The position numbers and the translations under genes are program-made. Positions 12,350 through 21,594 of a DNA stretch of 64,000 nucleotides are shown piece after piece. The notes under the pieces are model-generated. The model did not search any database. It was given only the letters and a program-made list of their open reading frames with translations, and was not told where the DNA came from. How positions within the stretch are numbered: the first letter of the stretch is position 1; the number at the start of each line of letters is the position of its first letter. Where the stretch lies: positions 1-64,000 of the forward strand of contig JAKTTT010000065.1 of NCBI GenBank assembly GCA_030581615.1. The letters run 5' to 3'. The stretch is from Alloascoidea africana (lineage: Eukaryota; Ascomycota; Alloascoideomycetes; Alloascoideales; Alloascoideaceae).

Positions 12350-12356
12350 CGGGTAA
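12350..12356 (+). promoter_or_regulatory. Second Reb1-like site (CGGGTAA)
   Basis: A second exact CGGGTAA in the 455-bp divergent promoter, about 185 bp upstream of the STE12 start. Two copies in one bidirectional promoter are more than expected by chance for a 7-mer, which supports function. Confidence 0.4.
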
Positions 12357-12540
12357 ACGCAGCCACGTGTGGATTTTCTCCTTAATTTGAGCATTGATTT
12401 TTTGCTTTTTTCTCCTTCTCTCAATTCCCTTCCCATACTGAAAACACGAGGCGAAGGCTGTGAGAGACCGTGTTTGATGTTCCTGCCCTGAAGCTCTGAA
12501 GCCCATTCCAAAACAAACTCACATCTCTCTCCTGGCCGCC

Positions 12541-14943
12541 ATGATATCTGCTTCCTCTTCCTCCTCCACAGCCGGAAGCTCGTCCTCAACTCTCCTTTCC
12601 ACCGCCATCTCGTCCTCCGACCAGGCACCAAAACAACATCCTCAGTCTCAACCCCAGCCCCAGGCACCACAACCACCAACAGCACGGCCACTGGCTGTCC
12701 ACGGCCCCATTTCTGTCAAAAACTCTGGAATGTCCGCGTTAGACGACCAACCTCCCAAACCTGCACCCCAGACCCAGACTCAAAGCCAGAGCCAATCTTC
12801 CGAAAACGTCCCTTTGGAAACAAAAGAAACAGCTACAAATGTGGAAGAAGCTCTAAGGCTAATTGACGATCTCAAGTTCTTCTTGGCCACAGCCCCAGCA
12901 AATTGGCAGGAAAACCAAATTATTCGCCGGTACTATCTCAACCATGAAGAAGGGTTTGTGTCCTGTGTCTACTGGCGAAGCCTCTACTTTATAACCGGCA
13001 CAGATATTGTCCGGTGCATGGTCTACAGATTCGAAATGTTTGGCAGAACGATAATAGACCGGAAAAAGTTTGAAGAAGGCGTGTTTTCAGATCTCCGCAA
13101 TCTCAAGTGCAACCAGGACGCGATCCTGGAGAATCCGAAAAGCGACTTTCTCAAGTTTCTATACAAAAATAACTGCCTTCGAACTCAGAAAAAGCAAAAG
13201 GTGTTTTTCTGGTTCAGCGTGAACCATGACAAGCTATTTGCTGATGCCCTCGAGCGAGATTTGAAGCGGGAGAGCAGTAAAGTCCAGGCCTCCTCAACAA
13301 AAGCTGAAAGGGAGCCCGCACTGAGCTTCAAATGGGACGAGAGTGGCAGCTTGTATGAGCAGCTGAGTACCTATCTGAAAGACAAGTACCCTTCCACAAT
13401 TGTTGAAGATTGCACACTGAAAACTCCTCATCCAGAAGTCGCACCCGCAGTTCCCAAATCCATTACGTCTCTCCAACATCAGCGATACTACGAGGAAGGC
13501 CAGCCCCAACAACATCCACAAGAGCTGTTAATGCCGGTCACACTTCCTGAAAACGGCCCCGATTATCCCCTCGAAGAGTTACCCCTGGAACAGCAGCGGC
13601 CTGGCAGCTTTGACTCAAATGGCGCCGGGATCCAGAATGCAGAAGGGCTCGATTATGAGGAAACAGAAATGGAGATGGAGATGCAAATGGATCAGGGGGA
13701 CTATTATGCTCGCCAGCAAGGCCCAGGTCCTGCTCCGGGCCAATTATACGACCCGAACATGAATCCTGGGTACTATGCTCAACATTCCCACCATTTCCAG
13801 CCACCTCCTAGAATAAGCTTACCGCTTCGCCAACCACTGATGAGGCCTAGAAGATATCCTCCGGGCATGGCGAGACCCCCCAGGTCTCTTCATCACCATC
13901 CTTATGTGGGCTATCATCCACAGATGCCAAGGCGCGGTGCACCTCCCCCGTACGGCTATTCCGGTCCTATGAGACGTTATCAGCAGTACTCAAATCCTTA
14001 TCCTCACTTGCAAAAATACAAAGTGTTTAAGCCTCCAATTACCCAGCAAACTGTAAAGAGGTCGATAGAGGTGGAATCTAAAGACGATTCCGCTAGTTCC
14101 AAGGCCAGTTCTACTGACCTACAAAGTGAGCCCGTGAAAACGCCCAAGAAAGAACAGGGTGATGATTCTTCAGCTTTGGTCGCTTCCGTGAAGCAAAAAG
14201 GCGAATCGAAACTTTCGTCCTCTGTTGGTGGTGCTACCGGCGGTTCTGGATTTTATCTGCCTACTCCCGAGTCCTCCAATACAGGAGAATCTGGGTCAAC
14301 GTTTGACAATGTGTTACAGTCGACGAGTTCGATTACGACGACTCCATTACAGCCTCAGACAGTATCTCAACAGGCAAGCTCTGTGCCACTAACCAAGAGT
14401 CAAACGCATCTTTGCACACCTTCAAGCGTGGGGGCCACAGGGTATGGAACAATTCCTTCTTCTGCGGAACCAGCGGGACTAAGAAGAAGAGCAGCAATGT
14501 CTCAAAGATATGCGATGACCCGCCATGCTCAATCTGAACAGCTCCGTCACCAACAACTTCGCCATCAAATGAGCGGCGAGTATATGCCAAATACGGGTGG
14601 ACTGGGAGAGCCTTCTACTGTTGAAGAACACGACGAAGAAGCAGACTACTATGAGTTTGCTGACATGGGCATGTATCAACAAGGTCTCTCCCACTCTGGA
14701 ACTGTGTTTGCGACACCAGCTGAAGCTTTTGACGAGTATTACTATCAAGATGAGGACCCGTCCCTGTCACTTGGAATCGGCCCACTAGGAGCAGGTACTT
14801 CTATTGCTACTGGATCTGGCGCTTCGGGCGCCGGTGGTAGCGTTTATGAAGATTTTACTTCTGGTGCGATGGTAGGTCCATACGCTGATATCGATCACGC
14901 AGATTATGACTATGGGATGAATGATGAGTACTACAACTACTGA
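12541..14943 (+). CDS. STE12: STE12 family transcription factor
   Basis: An 800-residue nuclear factor acting downstream of the mating and filamentation MAP kinase. The Ste12 homeodomain-like DNA-binding region is at about residues 100-247 and is nearly canonical: LKFFLATAPANWQENQIIRR, then ITGTDIVRC, GRTIIDRKKFEEG, DLRNLKC and RTQKKQKVFFWF. The flanks are low complexity: Ser/Gln/Pro-rich N-terminus, then Pro/Tyr/Arg-rich and Ser/Thr-rich middle and an acidic, Tyr-rich tail. Filamentous-fungal Ste12 proteins carry two C-terminal C2H2 fingers; no CxxC...HxxxH pattern is visible here, as in Saccharomyces and Candida. The ATG at 12541 is the first in frame. No intron is needed. Confidence 0.96.
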   Translation: MISASSSSSTAGSSSSTLLSTAISSSDQAPKQHPQSQPQPQAPQPPTARPLAVHGPISVKNSGMSALDDQPPKPAPQTQTQSQSQSSENVPLETKETATNVEEALRLIDDLKFFLATAPANWQENQIIRRYYLNHEEGFVSCVYWRSLYFITGTDIVRCMVYRFEMFGRTIIDRKKFEEGVFSDLRNLKCNQDAILENPKSDFLKFLYKNNCLRTQKKQKVFFWFSVNHDKLFADALERDLKRESSKVQASSTKAEREPALSFKWDESGSLYEQLSTYLKDKYPSTIVEDCTLKTPHPEVAPAVPKSITSLQHQRYYEEGQPQQHPQELLMPVTLPENGPDYPLEELPLEQQRPGSFDSNGAGIQNAEGLDYEETEMEMEMQMDQGDYYARQQGPGPAPGQLYDPNMNPGYYAQHSHHFQPPPRISLPLRQPLMRPRRYPPGMARPPRSLHHHPYVGYHPQMPRRGAPPPYGYSGPMRRYQQYSNPYPHLQKYKVFKPPITQQTVKRSIEVESKDDSASSKASSTDLQSEPVKTPKKEQGDDSSALVASVKQKGESKLSSSVGGATGGSGFYLPTPESSNTGESGSTFDNVLQSTSSITTTPLQPQTVSQQASSVPLTKSQTHLCTPSSVGATGYGTIPSSAEPAGLRRRAAMSQRYAMTRHAQSEQLRHQQLRHQMSGEYMPNTGGLGEPSTVEEHDEEADYYEFADMGMYQQGLSHSGTVFATPAEAFDEYYYQDEDPSLSLGIGPLGAGTSIATGSGASGAGGSVYEDFTSGAMVGPYADIDHADYDYGMNDEYYNY

Positions 14944-16190
14944 TTTCAACCGTCATGTTTCCTTTTTATGCCAATTTGTGTTTTTTTATTCATTGCCTCC
15001 TTTATGTTTCTTCTCTTTTTTTTTTTTTTTTTTTGATTTTGACATTTTTGTAATGATATTGGTCCCCCCCTTGTACTCTGAACCCAGCTCTGCGTTCCTC
15101 TTGACTTGGGTCCACCTGCCAAAACATGTTTGTGGCTTGAATCCGAAATTAGTGTATTTTTTTGGCCTCCATTTTTATTGCTTATTAACATCCACATCTG
15201 ATGAGCTTTGAGCTGTTGATCTTGATCTTGATCTTTTTTTTGCAAAGAACGGTATACTAACCACCAGCCAAACACATGATCTTTTACTCACGGAATATGC
15301 TCGCAATATCACTCTGCTACACTATTACATTGATTCTCTGGAAGAATTGTCGTACTTTTTTCCCCCTCATGAATGTTACTGGAATAACATTACATTACAC
15401 AGGCACAGGCACAAGCACAAGCCCAATTGAATATCTGTGATAAGTTTTTTGACCATACTATTTGCCCTTTTCTATACATATAAACCTTTGATAGTTCACT
15501 TCTTGCTGTGATCGGGAAATCTAATGAACCCCCTCTCCATACAGGCAGGCTTCGAGCAAAGCTGCCCGCATTTTTTTTTTTTTCTACCACTTGGAGTTAT
15601 TTTGTTTTTACCATTCTGCTGCCATTGCTATTTTTAAAGTTATAGCATGAAAATATAAAGAAAAAGAAAAGTGATTTATTTGACCTAGTTTCTAAAGTCT
15701 TGCCTGAAATGAATAAATATTAGCTTAGAACCCTTTTCCCGAGACTCTAGATCTGTTTGCAAAGCGCGCATAGCTCTCATTTCCCTTTCAGAACCATTCT
15801 CCCAATTACTCGCCCGATCCAGCAGCAATAGGAACAGCGCCAGCCCGCGCTAATATCGATGCAGTCCTCCGAAACAGAAAAAAGACCAGTGCATGGTAAC
15901 CTTCCGGGCCCTTTCGCTCGGAGCAGACCCTTTCTTGCACCCTTGCTCGCTCGCGGGCCCGCTCGCAGGCCCGCTCTGTGTCTTTGTCGTCCACGAACTG
16001 TCGGCAGGGTGGAGATGGACAATCTCCAGGAAATACGCATTCTGTGACACCCTACACGCCAACCTTTAACCTTCTTTCGCTGCCATCTGCGGTTTTCTCG
16101 ACAGCGCTTGGGAATCACCGCGCAGGGCTCTGGTGCAAAAGTCCCTGCGAAGCGGCTCTTGGCATGCCAATTTTTTTCATCCGCCAAAGA
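14944..16190. other. STE12 3' region and distal ZIP promoter
   Basis: Homopolymer T tracts follow the STE12 stop (15018-15034), with a further T/A tract at 15571-15584. A GC-rich stretch at 15850-16130 creates overlapping open frames on both strands that I regard as non-coding. A weak zinc-response-like motif, ACCTTTAACCT, lies at 16062-16072. Confidence 0.4.
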
Positions 16191-16201
16191 ACCTTGACGG
16201 T
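16191..16201 (+). promoter_or_regulatory. Candidate zinc-responsive element (ZRE)
   Basis: ACCTTGACGGT matches the Zap1 consensus ACCTTNAAGGT at 10 of 11 positions and lies 108 bp upstream of a ZIP zinc transporter, about 38 bp before its TATA box. In yeasts Zap1 induces ZRT genes through such sites in zinc-poor cells. A second, weaker copy is at 16062-16072. Confidence 0.6.
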
Positions 16202-16238
16202 CACCTTCTGGATATCCGTCTGCTCTGGAGGAGAGCCA

Positions 16239-16248
16239 TATATATATA
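16239..16248 (+). promoter_or_regulatory. TATA box of the ZIP gene
   Basis: TATATATATA lies about 60-70 bp upstream of the ATG at 16309, consistent with an inducible TATA promoter. Confidence 0.6.
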
Positions 16249-16308
16249 GTCCCGGGCATCCTCATCCTCATCCCTCTTCTTCCCCCGTCCTGCTCCACCA
16301 ATCTGAAA

Positions 16309-17892
16309 ATGAACGTGAGATCGACTGCTTTGGGTTTGAGTTTGCTACTGCTGGCCCCTGTCTGGACCCTGGCCGCAGACATCACTGGTTGCCATTTCCA
16401 CGGAGCCACTCAATTTTGTATCGACGCTAGCGGTTCCGAAGGATACGTGAGTCCTCATCCAACTCCTACTGATAATGCACCCACAAAGTACTCCGATTGC
16501 CATCTTCACGGCTCCGTCACTTTTTGCATGAACGGCGACGACGAGGTCCAGTTTCTGGTGGAAGGGGAAGAAAGCGAAGCAACAACTTCACCAGCAGTAA
16601 CTGCTACTTCTGCCTCGGCTCAGACCACAGCGATCACCGGTTGCCATTTCCATGGTTCTACCCAGTTTTGTGTTAACGGAAAGGGCGAAGAAGGTTATGT
16701 TAGTCCTGCACCTACTGCCACTGGCAACGCCCCAGAAGAATATACTGGTTGTCACTCTCATGATACTGATACATTCTGCATGGATGGCGACAACGAGGTC
16801 CAGTTTGTTGTTGAAGGAGGAGAAAGTGGATCAGCAGCAACAACTTCTTCTGGGGGAAAGAAGAATTGTCATTTCCACGCAGGCGTAGAGCACTGCGTTG
16901 GTGGGGACGGAGAGGAAGATTCTTCAGCAAGCTGTGAGGGAGTTCACAGAGATTACAACATTCCCCTACGTATCGGGCTCCTTTTTGTCATCTTGGTTAC
17001 AAGTGGTCTTGCAGTCTACGCTCCTGTAATATTGAACAAGTTCATCAATTTGAACCTTGAAGGAATAGTCTTTACGATCATCAAACAATTTGGTACAGGA
17101 ATCATCATCTCAACAGCTTTGGTCCACCTAATTACACACGCACAGTTAATGTTCTCAAACAAATGTGTTGGTGAGCTGAAATACGAAAGTGCCTGCACTT
17201 CCATTGTCATGGCAGGCTTATTTATTGCCTTTTGCATTGACTTTGCCTCTACAAGGGCCGTTATGGCTAGACAGGCAAAGCTGGAAGAAGCCAACCCTCC
17301 TTCTTTCAACGCACTGGAGAAGAACGATTCCCACGGAGATGATTCGCCAAATGAAGCCCCCGCTCCAGTTAGTCATGGTGGTCACGACCACGGAATCGTC
17401 ATGAAAAGGCCTGACGATAAGGTCAGTGTCTCGCTTCTTGAAGCTGGTATCATCTTCCATTCTATCATCATCGGTATCACGCTTGTGGTGGCAGGAGACT
17501 CTGGCTTTATCACACTGTTTATTGTCATTTTGTTCCATCAAATGTTTGAAGGTTTGGCCCTGGGATCTAGAATTGCTGGTGTCTCAAACACACGCTTCGT
17601 TGTCAAATTGTTTATGTGCTTCTGGTACGCCGTTATCACACCAATTGGAATGGCCATTGGTATCGGTGTGTTGAACCAATTTAACGGCTCCGATAAAACT
17701 ACACTTATTGTTTTGGGAACGCTCGACTCTTTCTCTGCGGGCGTTTTGCTGTGGACTGGTGTCGTTGAGCTATGGGCTGGCGATTGGATATGGGGAGAGC
17801 TAAGGAACGCCAGTCTTTTCAAGACCGGCATTGCTTTTATTTCTTTAGTCGCTGGACTTATCCTAATGAGTTTACTAGGAAAGTGGGCATAA
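16309..17892 (+). CDS. ZIP-family zinc transporter with cysteine/histidine-rich ectodomain
   Basis: A 527-residue plasma-membrane importer of zinc. A signal peptide (about 1-23) is followed by an ectodomain to residue about 212 that holds five related units of the form CHxHx(5)FC, alternating between a GCHFHG type and a CHxH...CMxGD type. This looks like a metal-collecting module and is known in many ascomycete ZIP proteins. Eight membrane segments follow. The cytosolic loop between the third and fourth carries HGGHDHG. The family-defining helices contain HSIIIGITLV and HQMFEGLALGSR, whose His and Glu residues form the metal site. Length exceeds yeast Zrt1 (376) because of the ectodomain. The ZRE-like motif and TATA box upstream suggest Zap1-type control. 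I do not assign Zrt1 versus Zrt2. Confidence 0.94.
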   Translation: MNVRSTALGLSLLLLAPVWTLAADITGCHFHGATQFCIDASGSEGYVSPHPTPTDNAPTKYSDCHLHGSVTFCMNGDDEVQFLVEGEESEATTSPAVTATSASAQTTAITGCHFHGSTQFCVNGKGEEGYVSPAPTATGNAPEEYTGCHSHDTDTFCMDGDNEVQFVVEGGESGSAATTSSGGKKNCHFHAGVEHCVGGDGEEDSSASCEGVHRDYNIPLRIGLLFVILVTSGLAVYAPVILNKFINLNLEGIVFTIIKQFGTGIIISTALVHLITHAQLMFSNKCVGELKYESACTSIVMAGLFIAFCIDFASTRAVMARQAKLEEANPPSFNALEKNDSHGDDSPNEAPAPVSHGGHDHGIVMKRPDDKVSVSLLEAGIIFHSIIIGITLVVAGDSGFITLFIVILFHQMFEGLALGSRIAGVSNTRFVVKLFMCFWYAVITPIGMAIGIGVLNQFNGSDKTTLIVLGTLDSFSAGVLLWTGVVELWAGDWIWGELRNASLFKTGIAFISLVAGLILMSLLGKWA

Positions 17893-18134
17893 TTTTGTTT
17901 CATTCGCTTAGACAAATATTTTAATGATCTTGGACTTTTGTTAATGTGTTGTAAAACTCAAAACTTTAATTGACGAGAGACATATTTAATGCTATTATTT
18001 CCACTCAACTCTGTTCTCATTTGGAAAACCTAAACCGCAAAGACTCTTACGGGGATTCAATTCCTTTGATGCTATGACTTACAATTGGATAAACTGAGCA
18101 CAAGTGAAATCTCACAGAGTTTATTCATCTTGTT

Positions 18135-19271
18135 CTATTTCGACTTTTGGAGTTTTAGTGCAAGGCACAGGTTACTTATAACCAGTCCGCACACTACGAG
18201 TAAAGCTGCTTTCCGAGGATAAAGAATACACCAAACCAGTATCCAGGGAAGATAAAGCACAAACTTGTGCGCTCTGTTGTACAGTGGCCAGGATGTTCCA
18301 GCAGACTCAGAATTGTCAAGGCTTTCAGCAGAACTTTGCGCATCCGGTGTCGATCTCGGAACTTGTACATCGGAAGCGCTTTCTGGGGTTGATTTGGGCC
18401 GGGTCTCCGCTTCAATGTTGATATCTGGAGATGGAAAAAACTCTGGCATCTCGTTAAATACCGAACTCAACTGCGAAACAGGTATTCTATCTTGCCAAAA
18501 TGCCCAAAACTTTGGATTCAGGGGGTCAAACACATCATGGACAAAGCCATTGTCTTTTCCTTTCGCCTTTCTAGCCTTCATCAATTCCATGATCACAAAC
18601 CCCCTCTTTAGTGCTTTGATCTCGCAGATATATCCCAGCATTTGCTCCAACAGGATGTTTCTAGTCACCAGATGTCCTATCGAATCGTAAAACTGTGCAC
18701 AGATAAAAAGCGTTTGTGATACTTGGATATACGCTGATATATATATACTCCACACCTTCTTCTTCAGAACAACAAGGTCTCTCTCTGGACTTCTTTTGAC
18801 CTTTGTGTTTCCGTCCCTATTCACCGGAGAAAATTCGTTCGAGCGAAAATCTTCAATTGAGAGACTTTGAACCGCTGCTTTGTATTTTCCGATCGCGCGT
18901 TCCATAATTGTCAAGCGTAGAGTAAGTCCCATCGGTTTGGGGTCCTTTTCCTTTTTGTGTTGGGTAATTATACCGAGTATTGTTGTTGAGACCCTGTGAG
19001 TCGTCTCACTGAGCAAATCTATCTGATCAATTAGTCCTTTCTGAACAGTGTCTAATATCTTCTTGCTCAACTCCTTGTTTGTCATTTTGTTGCTTCTCGA
19101 TATGGAAGGCAGTGCTGGAATATGAGGACGTTTAGCGATAAGCATTTCACCTGGATCTTTCGCACAGCGCTTCTCATCCTCCGCAATGAAGCCCATATTT
19201 CTGTCCTTTAGCAAATCATTAGCAGGCATTATGATACAGGTATTGTTGTAGTCTCCTAATTTCCAAAGCAT
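18135..19271 (-). CDS. Unknown protein with C-terminal hydrophobic hairpin
   Basis: A 378-residue frame starting at the ATG at 19271. I do not recognise the family. The N-terminal two thirds are soluble and basic, with predicted helix around LDTVQKGLIDQIDLLSE and KKKVWSIYISAYIQVSQTLF. A Ser/Pro-rich linker (about 275-325) precedes two hydrophobic segments at the end, split by YPRK, which suggests a tail hairpin or two-span membrane anchor. It lies tandem to BOS1, 310 bp downstream of the BOS1 stop. Length, lack of stops and absence of repeats favour a real gene. The first in-frame codons (MLWKLGD) could be a mis-chosen start, with MPANDLL as the alternative. Confidence 0.65.
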   Translation of the reverse strand: MLWKLGDYNNTCIIMPANDLLKDRNMGFIAEDEKRCAKDPGEMLIAKRPHIPALPSISRSNKMTNKELSKKILDTVQKGLIDQIDLLSETTHRVSTTILGIITQHKKEKDPKPMGLTLRLTIMERAIGKYKAAVQSLSIEDFRSNEFSPVNRDGNTKVKRSPERDLVVLKKKVWSIYISAYIQVSQTLFICAQFYDSIGHLVTRNILLEQMLGYICEIKALKRGFVIMELMKARKAKGKDNGFVHDVFDPLNPKFWAFWQDRIPVSQLSSVFNEMPEFFPSPDINIEAETRPKSTPESASDVQVPRSTPDAQSSAESLDNSESAGTSWPLYNRAHKFVLYLPWILVWCILYPRKAALLVVCGLVISNLCLALKLQKSK

Positions 19272-19417
19272 CAAGTGTTGTTAAAATCACCTCCTATACA
19301 CCCTGCTAGCATTTTTCTCGTCCTCTGTTTGGTTTACAAACCCACAAATCCTACAATAGCGAATGAATCGGATTCCCTAAGTGCTTTGTGATTTCTACGT
19401 GAACTGTCTATTGCAGA

Positions 19418-19540
19418 ATGCTACAACTTAAGCGCCGGCCCTATTCGTGGTTTGATGCGAAATACACCGACGGTACCCCCAAGCAAGGGACTTTGAACAG
19501 CAACAACAAACACGACTCAGTCCTAGAGGGCGATGAGTAG
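19418..19540 (+). CDS. Possible small ORF of 40 residues
   Basis: An ATG-initiated frame beginning MLQLKRRPYSWFDAKYTDG and ending at a TAG. It sits in the 310-bp gap between the unknown gene and BOS1, on the opposite strand. TTGCAG just before the ATG could be a splice acceptor, so this might be the last exon of a longer small gene. No family is recognised and chance is a fair alternative. Confidence 0.2.
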   Translation: MLQLKRRPYSWFDAKYTDGTPKQGTLNSNNKHDSVLEGDE

Positions 19541-19581
19541 CCACCAAAACCTTTAACAGAGGGAATATCAGGCGTTATCCA

Positions 19582-20447
19582 TTATCGCAACCATTTATAA
19601 ATGTAGTAGAAGCAAACAAACATAAAACATACACCGCCCCAGAAAAGAAACTTGTCCTGCCGTGCTCTTCGTTCCACCATTCGAATAGTCTCGTTCGATA
19701 TCCCAAGAGTTGTAAAAACGCCGTACATCTTTGTTTTTGACCGCTTCAAGATATCTCTCTGCTCTACCAAGTCTCCAAGAGCCAGCCTGCCCCGTTCAAT
19801 AAACTCGTCCAATTGCTCCCCTGTTCGAGATAGAAACTGGCTCTCATTTAAAAGCCCTTGATTCCGGTCTATTGATGCTCCCAGTTGTTGCTGCTGCCCT
19901 TGTGTCCCGAAAAGCTCAGTATTGGGGTTCGTCCGGCGTGCTGCAAAGCCTGTCCTGTGGCTCAAATCATAGGGATTATCTGGAGTCGATGTTTGCTTTA
20001 CACCAAAGAGCTCAGCTCTGTTTGCATTGTGCAACTGGAGTCATAAACAAAAGTTAGCTTGTGCACTTTGTAGTCTCACAGTATAAGCATACCTCTTCTT
20101 CTCTCTTTTGTTTTAGTTGAGCAAATCTTTCTTTTGATTCGCTTAGCTCTTTACGAAAATTTGCAGCTCGTGATTCTGCCTTGAGTTTTTTATCTTCCAC
20201 AACCTCTTGTGCCAGCAGGTTTGAATAGTCATCGATGGTTCTGGAAAATGCTGTGAGAGTTGCTGATATCTGTCCTAAAACCATTGAAAAGTTCATTAGA
20301 TACGGATCATTTCTAAACAGCTAAATTCTGTGTGTTACCTTGTAGTGAAAGTGGCGACGACTCCAGACTAGACTCAAACCGATCAAGGTCTTTTTTCAAT
20401 AGTTGCGATTGTTTAACCGCGTGGTTGAATAGCGAGTTCTGGATCAT
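19582..20447 (-). CDS. BOS1: ER-to-Golgi v-SNARE BOS1, three exons
   Basis: Exons are 20447-20339, 20274-20093 and 20034-19582, giving 247 residues (yeast Bos1 has 244). Introns are 64 and 58 nt, with GTAACA and GTATGC donors; GCTAACT is a clear branch site in the second. Bos1 is a Qb-SNARE on COPII vesicles that pairs with Sed5, Bet1 and Sec22. Visible features are an N-terminus beginning MIQNSLFNHAVKQSQ, the family string PLSLQGQISATL across the first junction, a SNARE motif with LVEQRDILKRS (central-layer Q), TLGISNETIRMVERRA, and a C-terminal anchor ending YYIYKWLR, almost identical to the yeast end. Tandem with the unknown gene downstream. Confidence 0.95.
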
Positions 20448-20919
20448 TCGTTGGTGTTAGCTTCAACCCAGCAACGCGCACACCAGTATACTACACCATT
20501 CGAGATTCTTGGTGTTTCTGATGTACAAACAGAACCGATCTCTTTCAGAAAGCATACCATGACTTGAAACCCAACTGAACGTGTATAATTGTGATAGCAC
20601 TTCAGAAGGAGTCAGATATGAAGTAGCTCTAAGGTGGCAGGTGTACGGGTGTTTCTTATGATAAAGGTCATTTAAACCCCAAGATATCTTTCAAAACAAA
20701 GTTTAGTCTTCAGCATTTAGAGAGCCACTGGAGCAGTTTGCTGTCTAATTATATAGAAAATTCAAAAGAGAGCTAGGCGCCAAACAAGAAACTTTTGATT
20801 TTACATTGCTGGTAAATGATGATTGTTTCCTTGACATTCCAAACTATCTAGACTTGATGAAAGTCAAGTTAAACTAACAAACCAAATATGAACGTTTACC
20901 AATTCATATCCTGCATTAT
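20448..20919. other. BOS1 upstream / RPL10 downstream spacer
   Basis: 472 bp between two minus-strand genes. No open frame of note and no RNA gene seen. Confidence 0.5.
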
Positions 20920-21594
20920 CTAAACACCAGCCTTCAACTTGGCAAAATGCTCCGGGTAGTTTTTGATGTTTTCCTCCAGGTTTCCTTTCCTAGTCAAAAA
21001 CTTCACTTGAGAACCGTCATTCAGCGATTCGCCGTTCTCCTTCTTTTCCACATAATCTTCTCTTGAAAGCTTCGTGAACCCCCAATTCTTTGAGACAATT
21101 ATTTTCTGCTGGCCAGGAAACTTGAACCTTGCTCTTCGACAAGCCTCGATTGCCGCTGCTTTATTTGAATCTCTTGTTCTCACAGAGATAACAATCTGCC
21201 CAATTCTAACACGGGCTACAATCCCACAGGGCTTTCCATACGGGTTTCTCATACCTTGTTGTAACCTGTCGGCGCCTGCACATGATAACATCTTGTTCAT
21301 ACGTATAGCATGATAGGGATGGACTCTGACACGAAGATGAAAAGAGTCCTTTCCGCAAATTGTGGCCATGTACTTGGTTGCAGCTATACGAGCAGCTTCC
21401 AAGGCTTCCGAAGACAACTGCTCTTTTTCGTTAGAAACCAGATGCACGCAAAGGGGGAATTCGTCAACTGAAGCTCTTTTGCGGCCCAAGTCATACATTC
21501 TGATTCTTGGATCGGGAACTGCTCGGTTGTACCGACTTTTTGGAAATGGCTTTCCTTTGCAATATCTGTAACATCGAGCTGGTCTACGGGCCAT
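20920..21594 (-). CDS. RPL10: 60S ribosomal protein uL16 (Rpl10)
   Basis: A 224-residue component of the large ribosomal subunit, loaded late in the cytoplasm and needed for subunit joining. The sequence is close to canonical: [20 protein letters not shown] at the start, then [25 protein letters not shown] (the P-site loop), [11 protein letters not shown], and [17 protein letters not shown]. Yeast Rpl10 has 221 residues. I start at 21594; the 13 extra upstream residues of the open frame are not part of the family. No intron within the coding part. Confidence 0.98.
   Translation of the reverse strand: MARRPARCYRYCKGKPFPKSRYNRAVPDPRIRMYDLGRKRASVDEFPLCVHLVSNEKEQLSSEALEAARIAATKYMATICGKDSFHLRVRVHPYHAIRMNKMLSCAGADRLQQGMRNPYGKPCGIVARVRIGQIVISVRTRDSNKAAAIEACRRARFKFPGQQKIIVSKNWGFTKLSREDYVEKKENGESLNDGSQVKFLTRKGNLEENIKNYPEHFAKLKAGV

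Noticed and set aside
15777-16430. Overlapping frames upstream of the ZIP gene
   Set aside because: They lie in a GC-rich promoter that contains the ZRE-like and TATA elements, and none is recognised.
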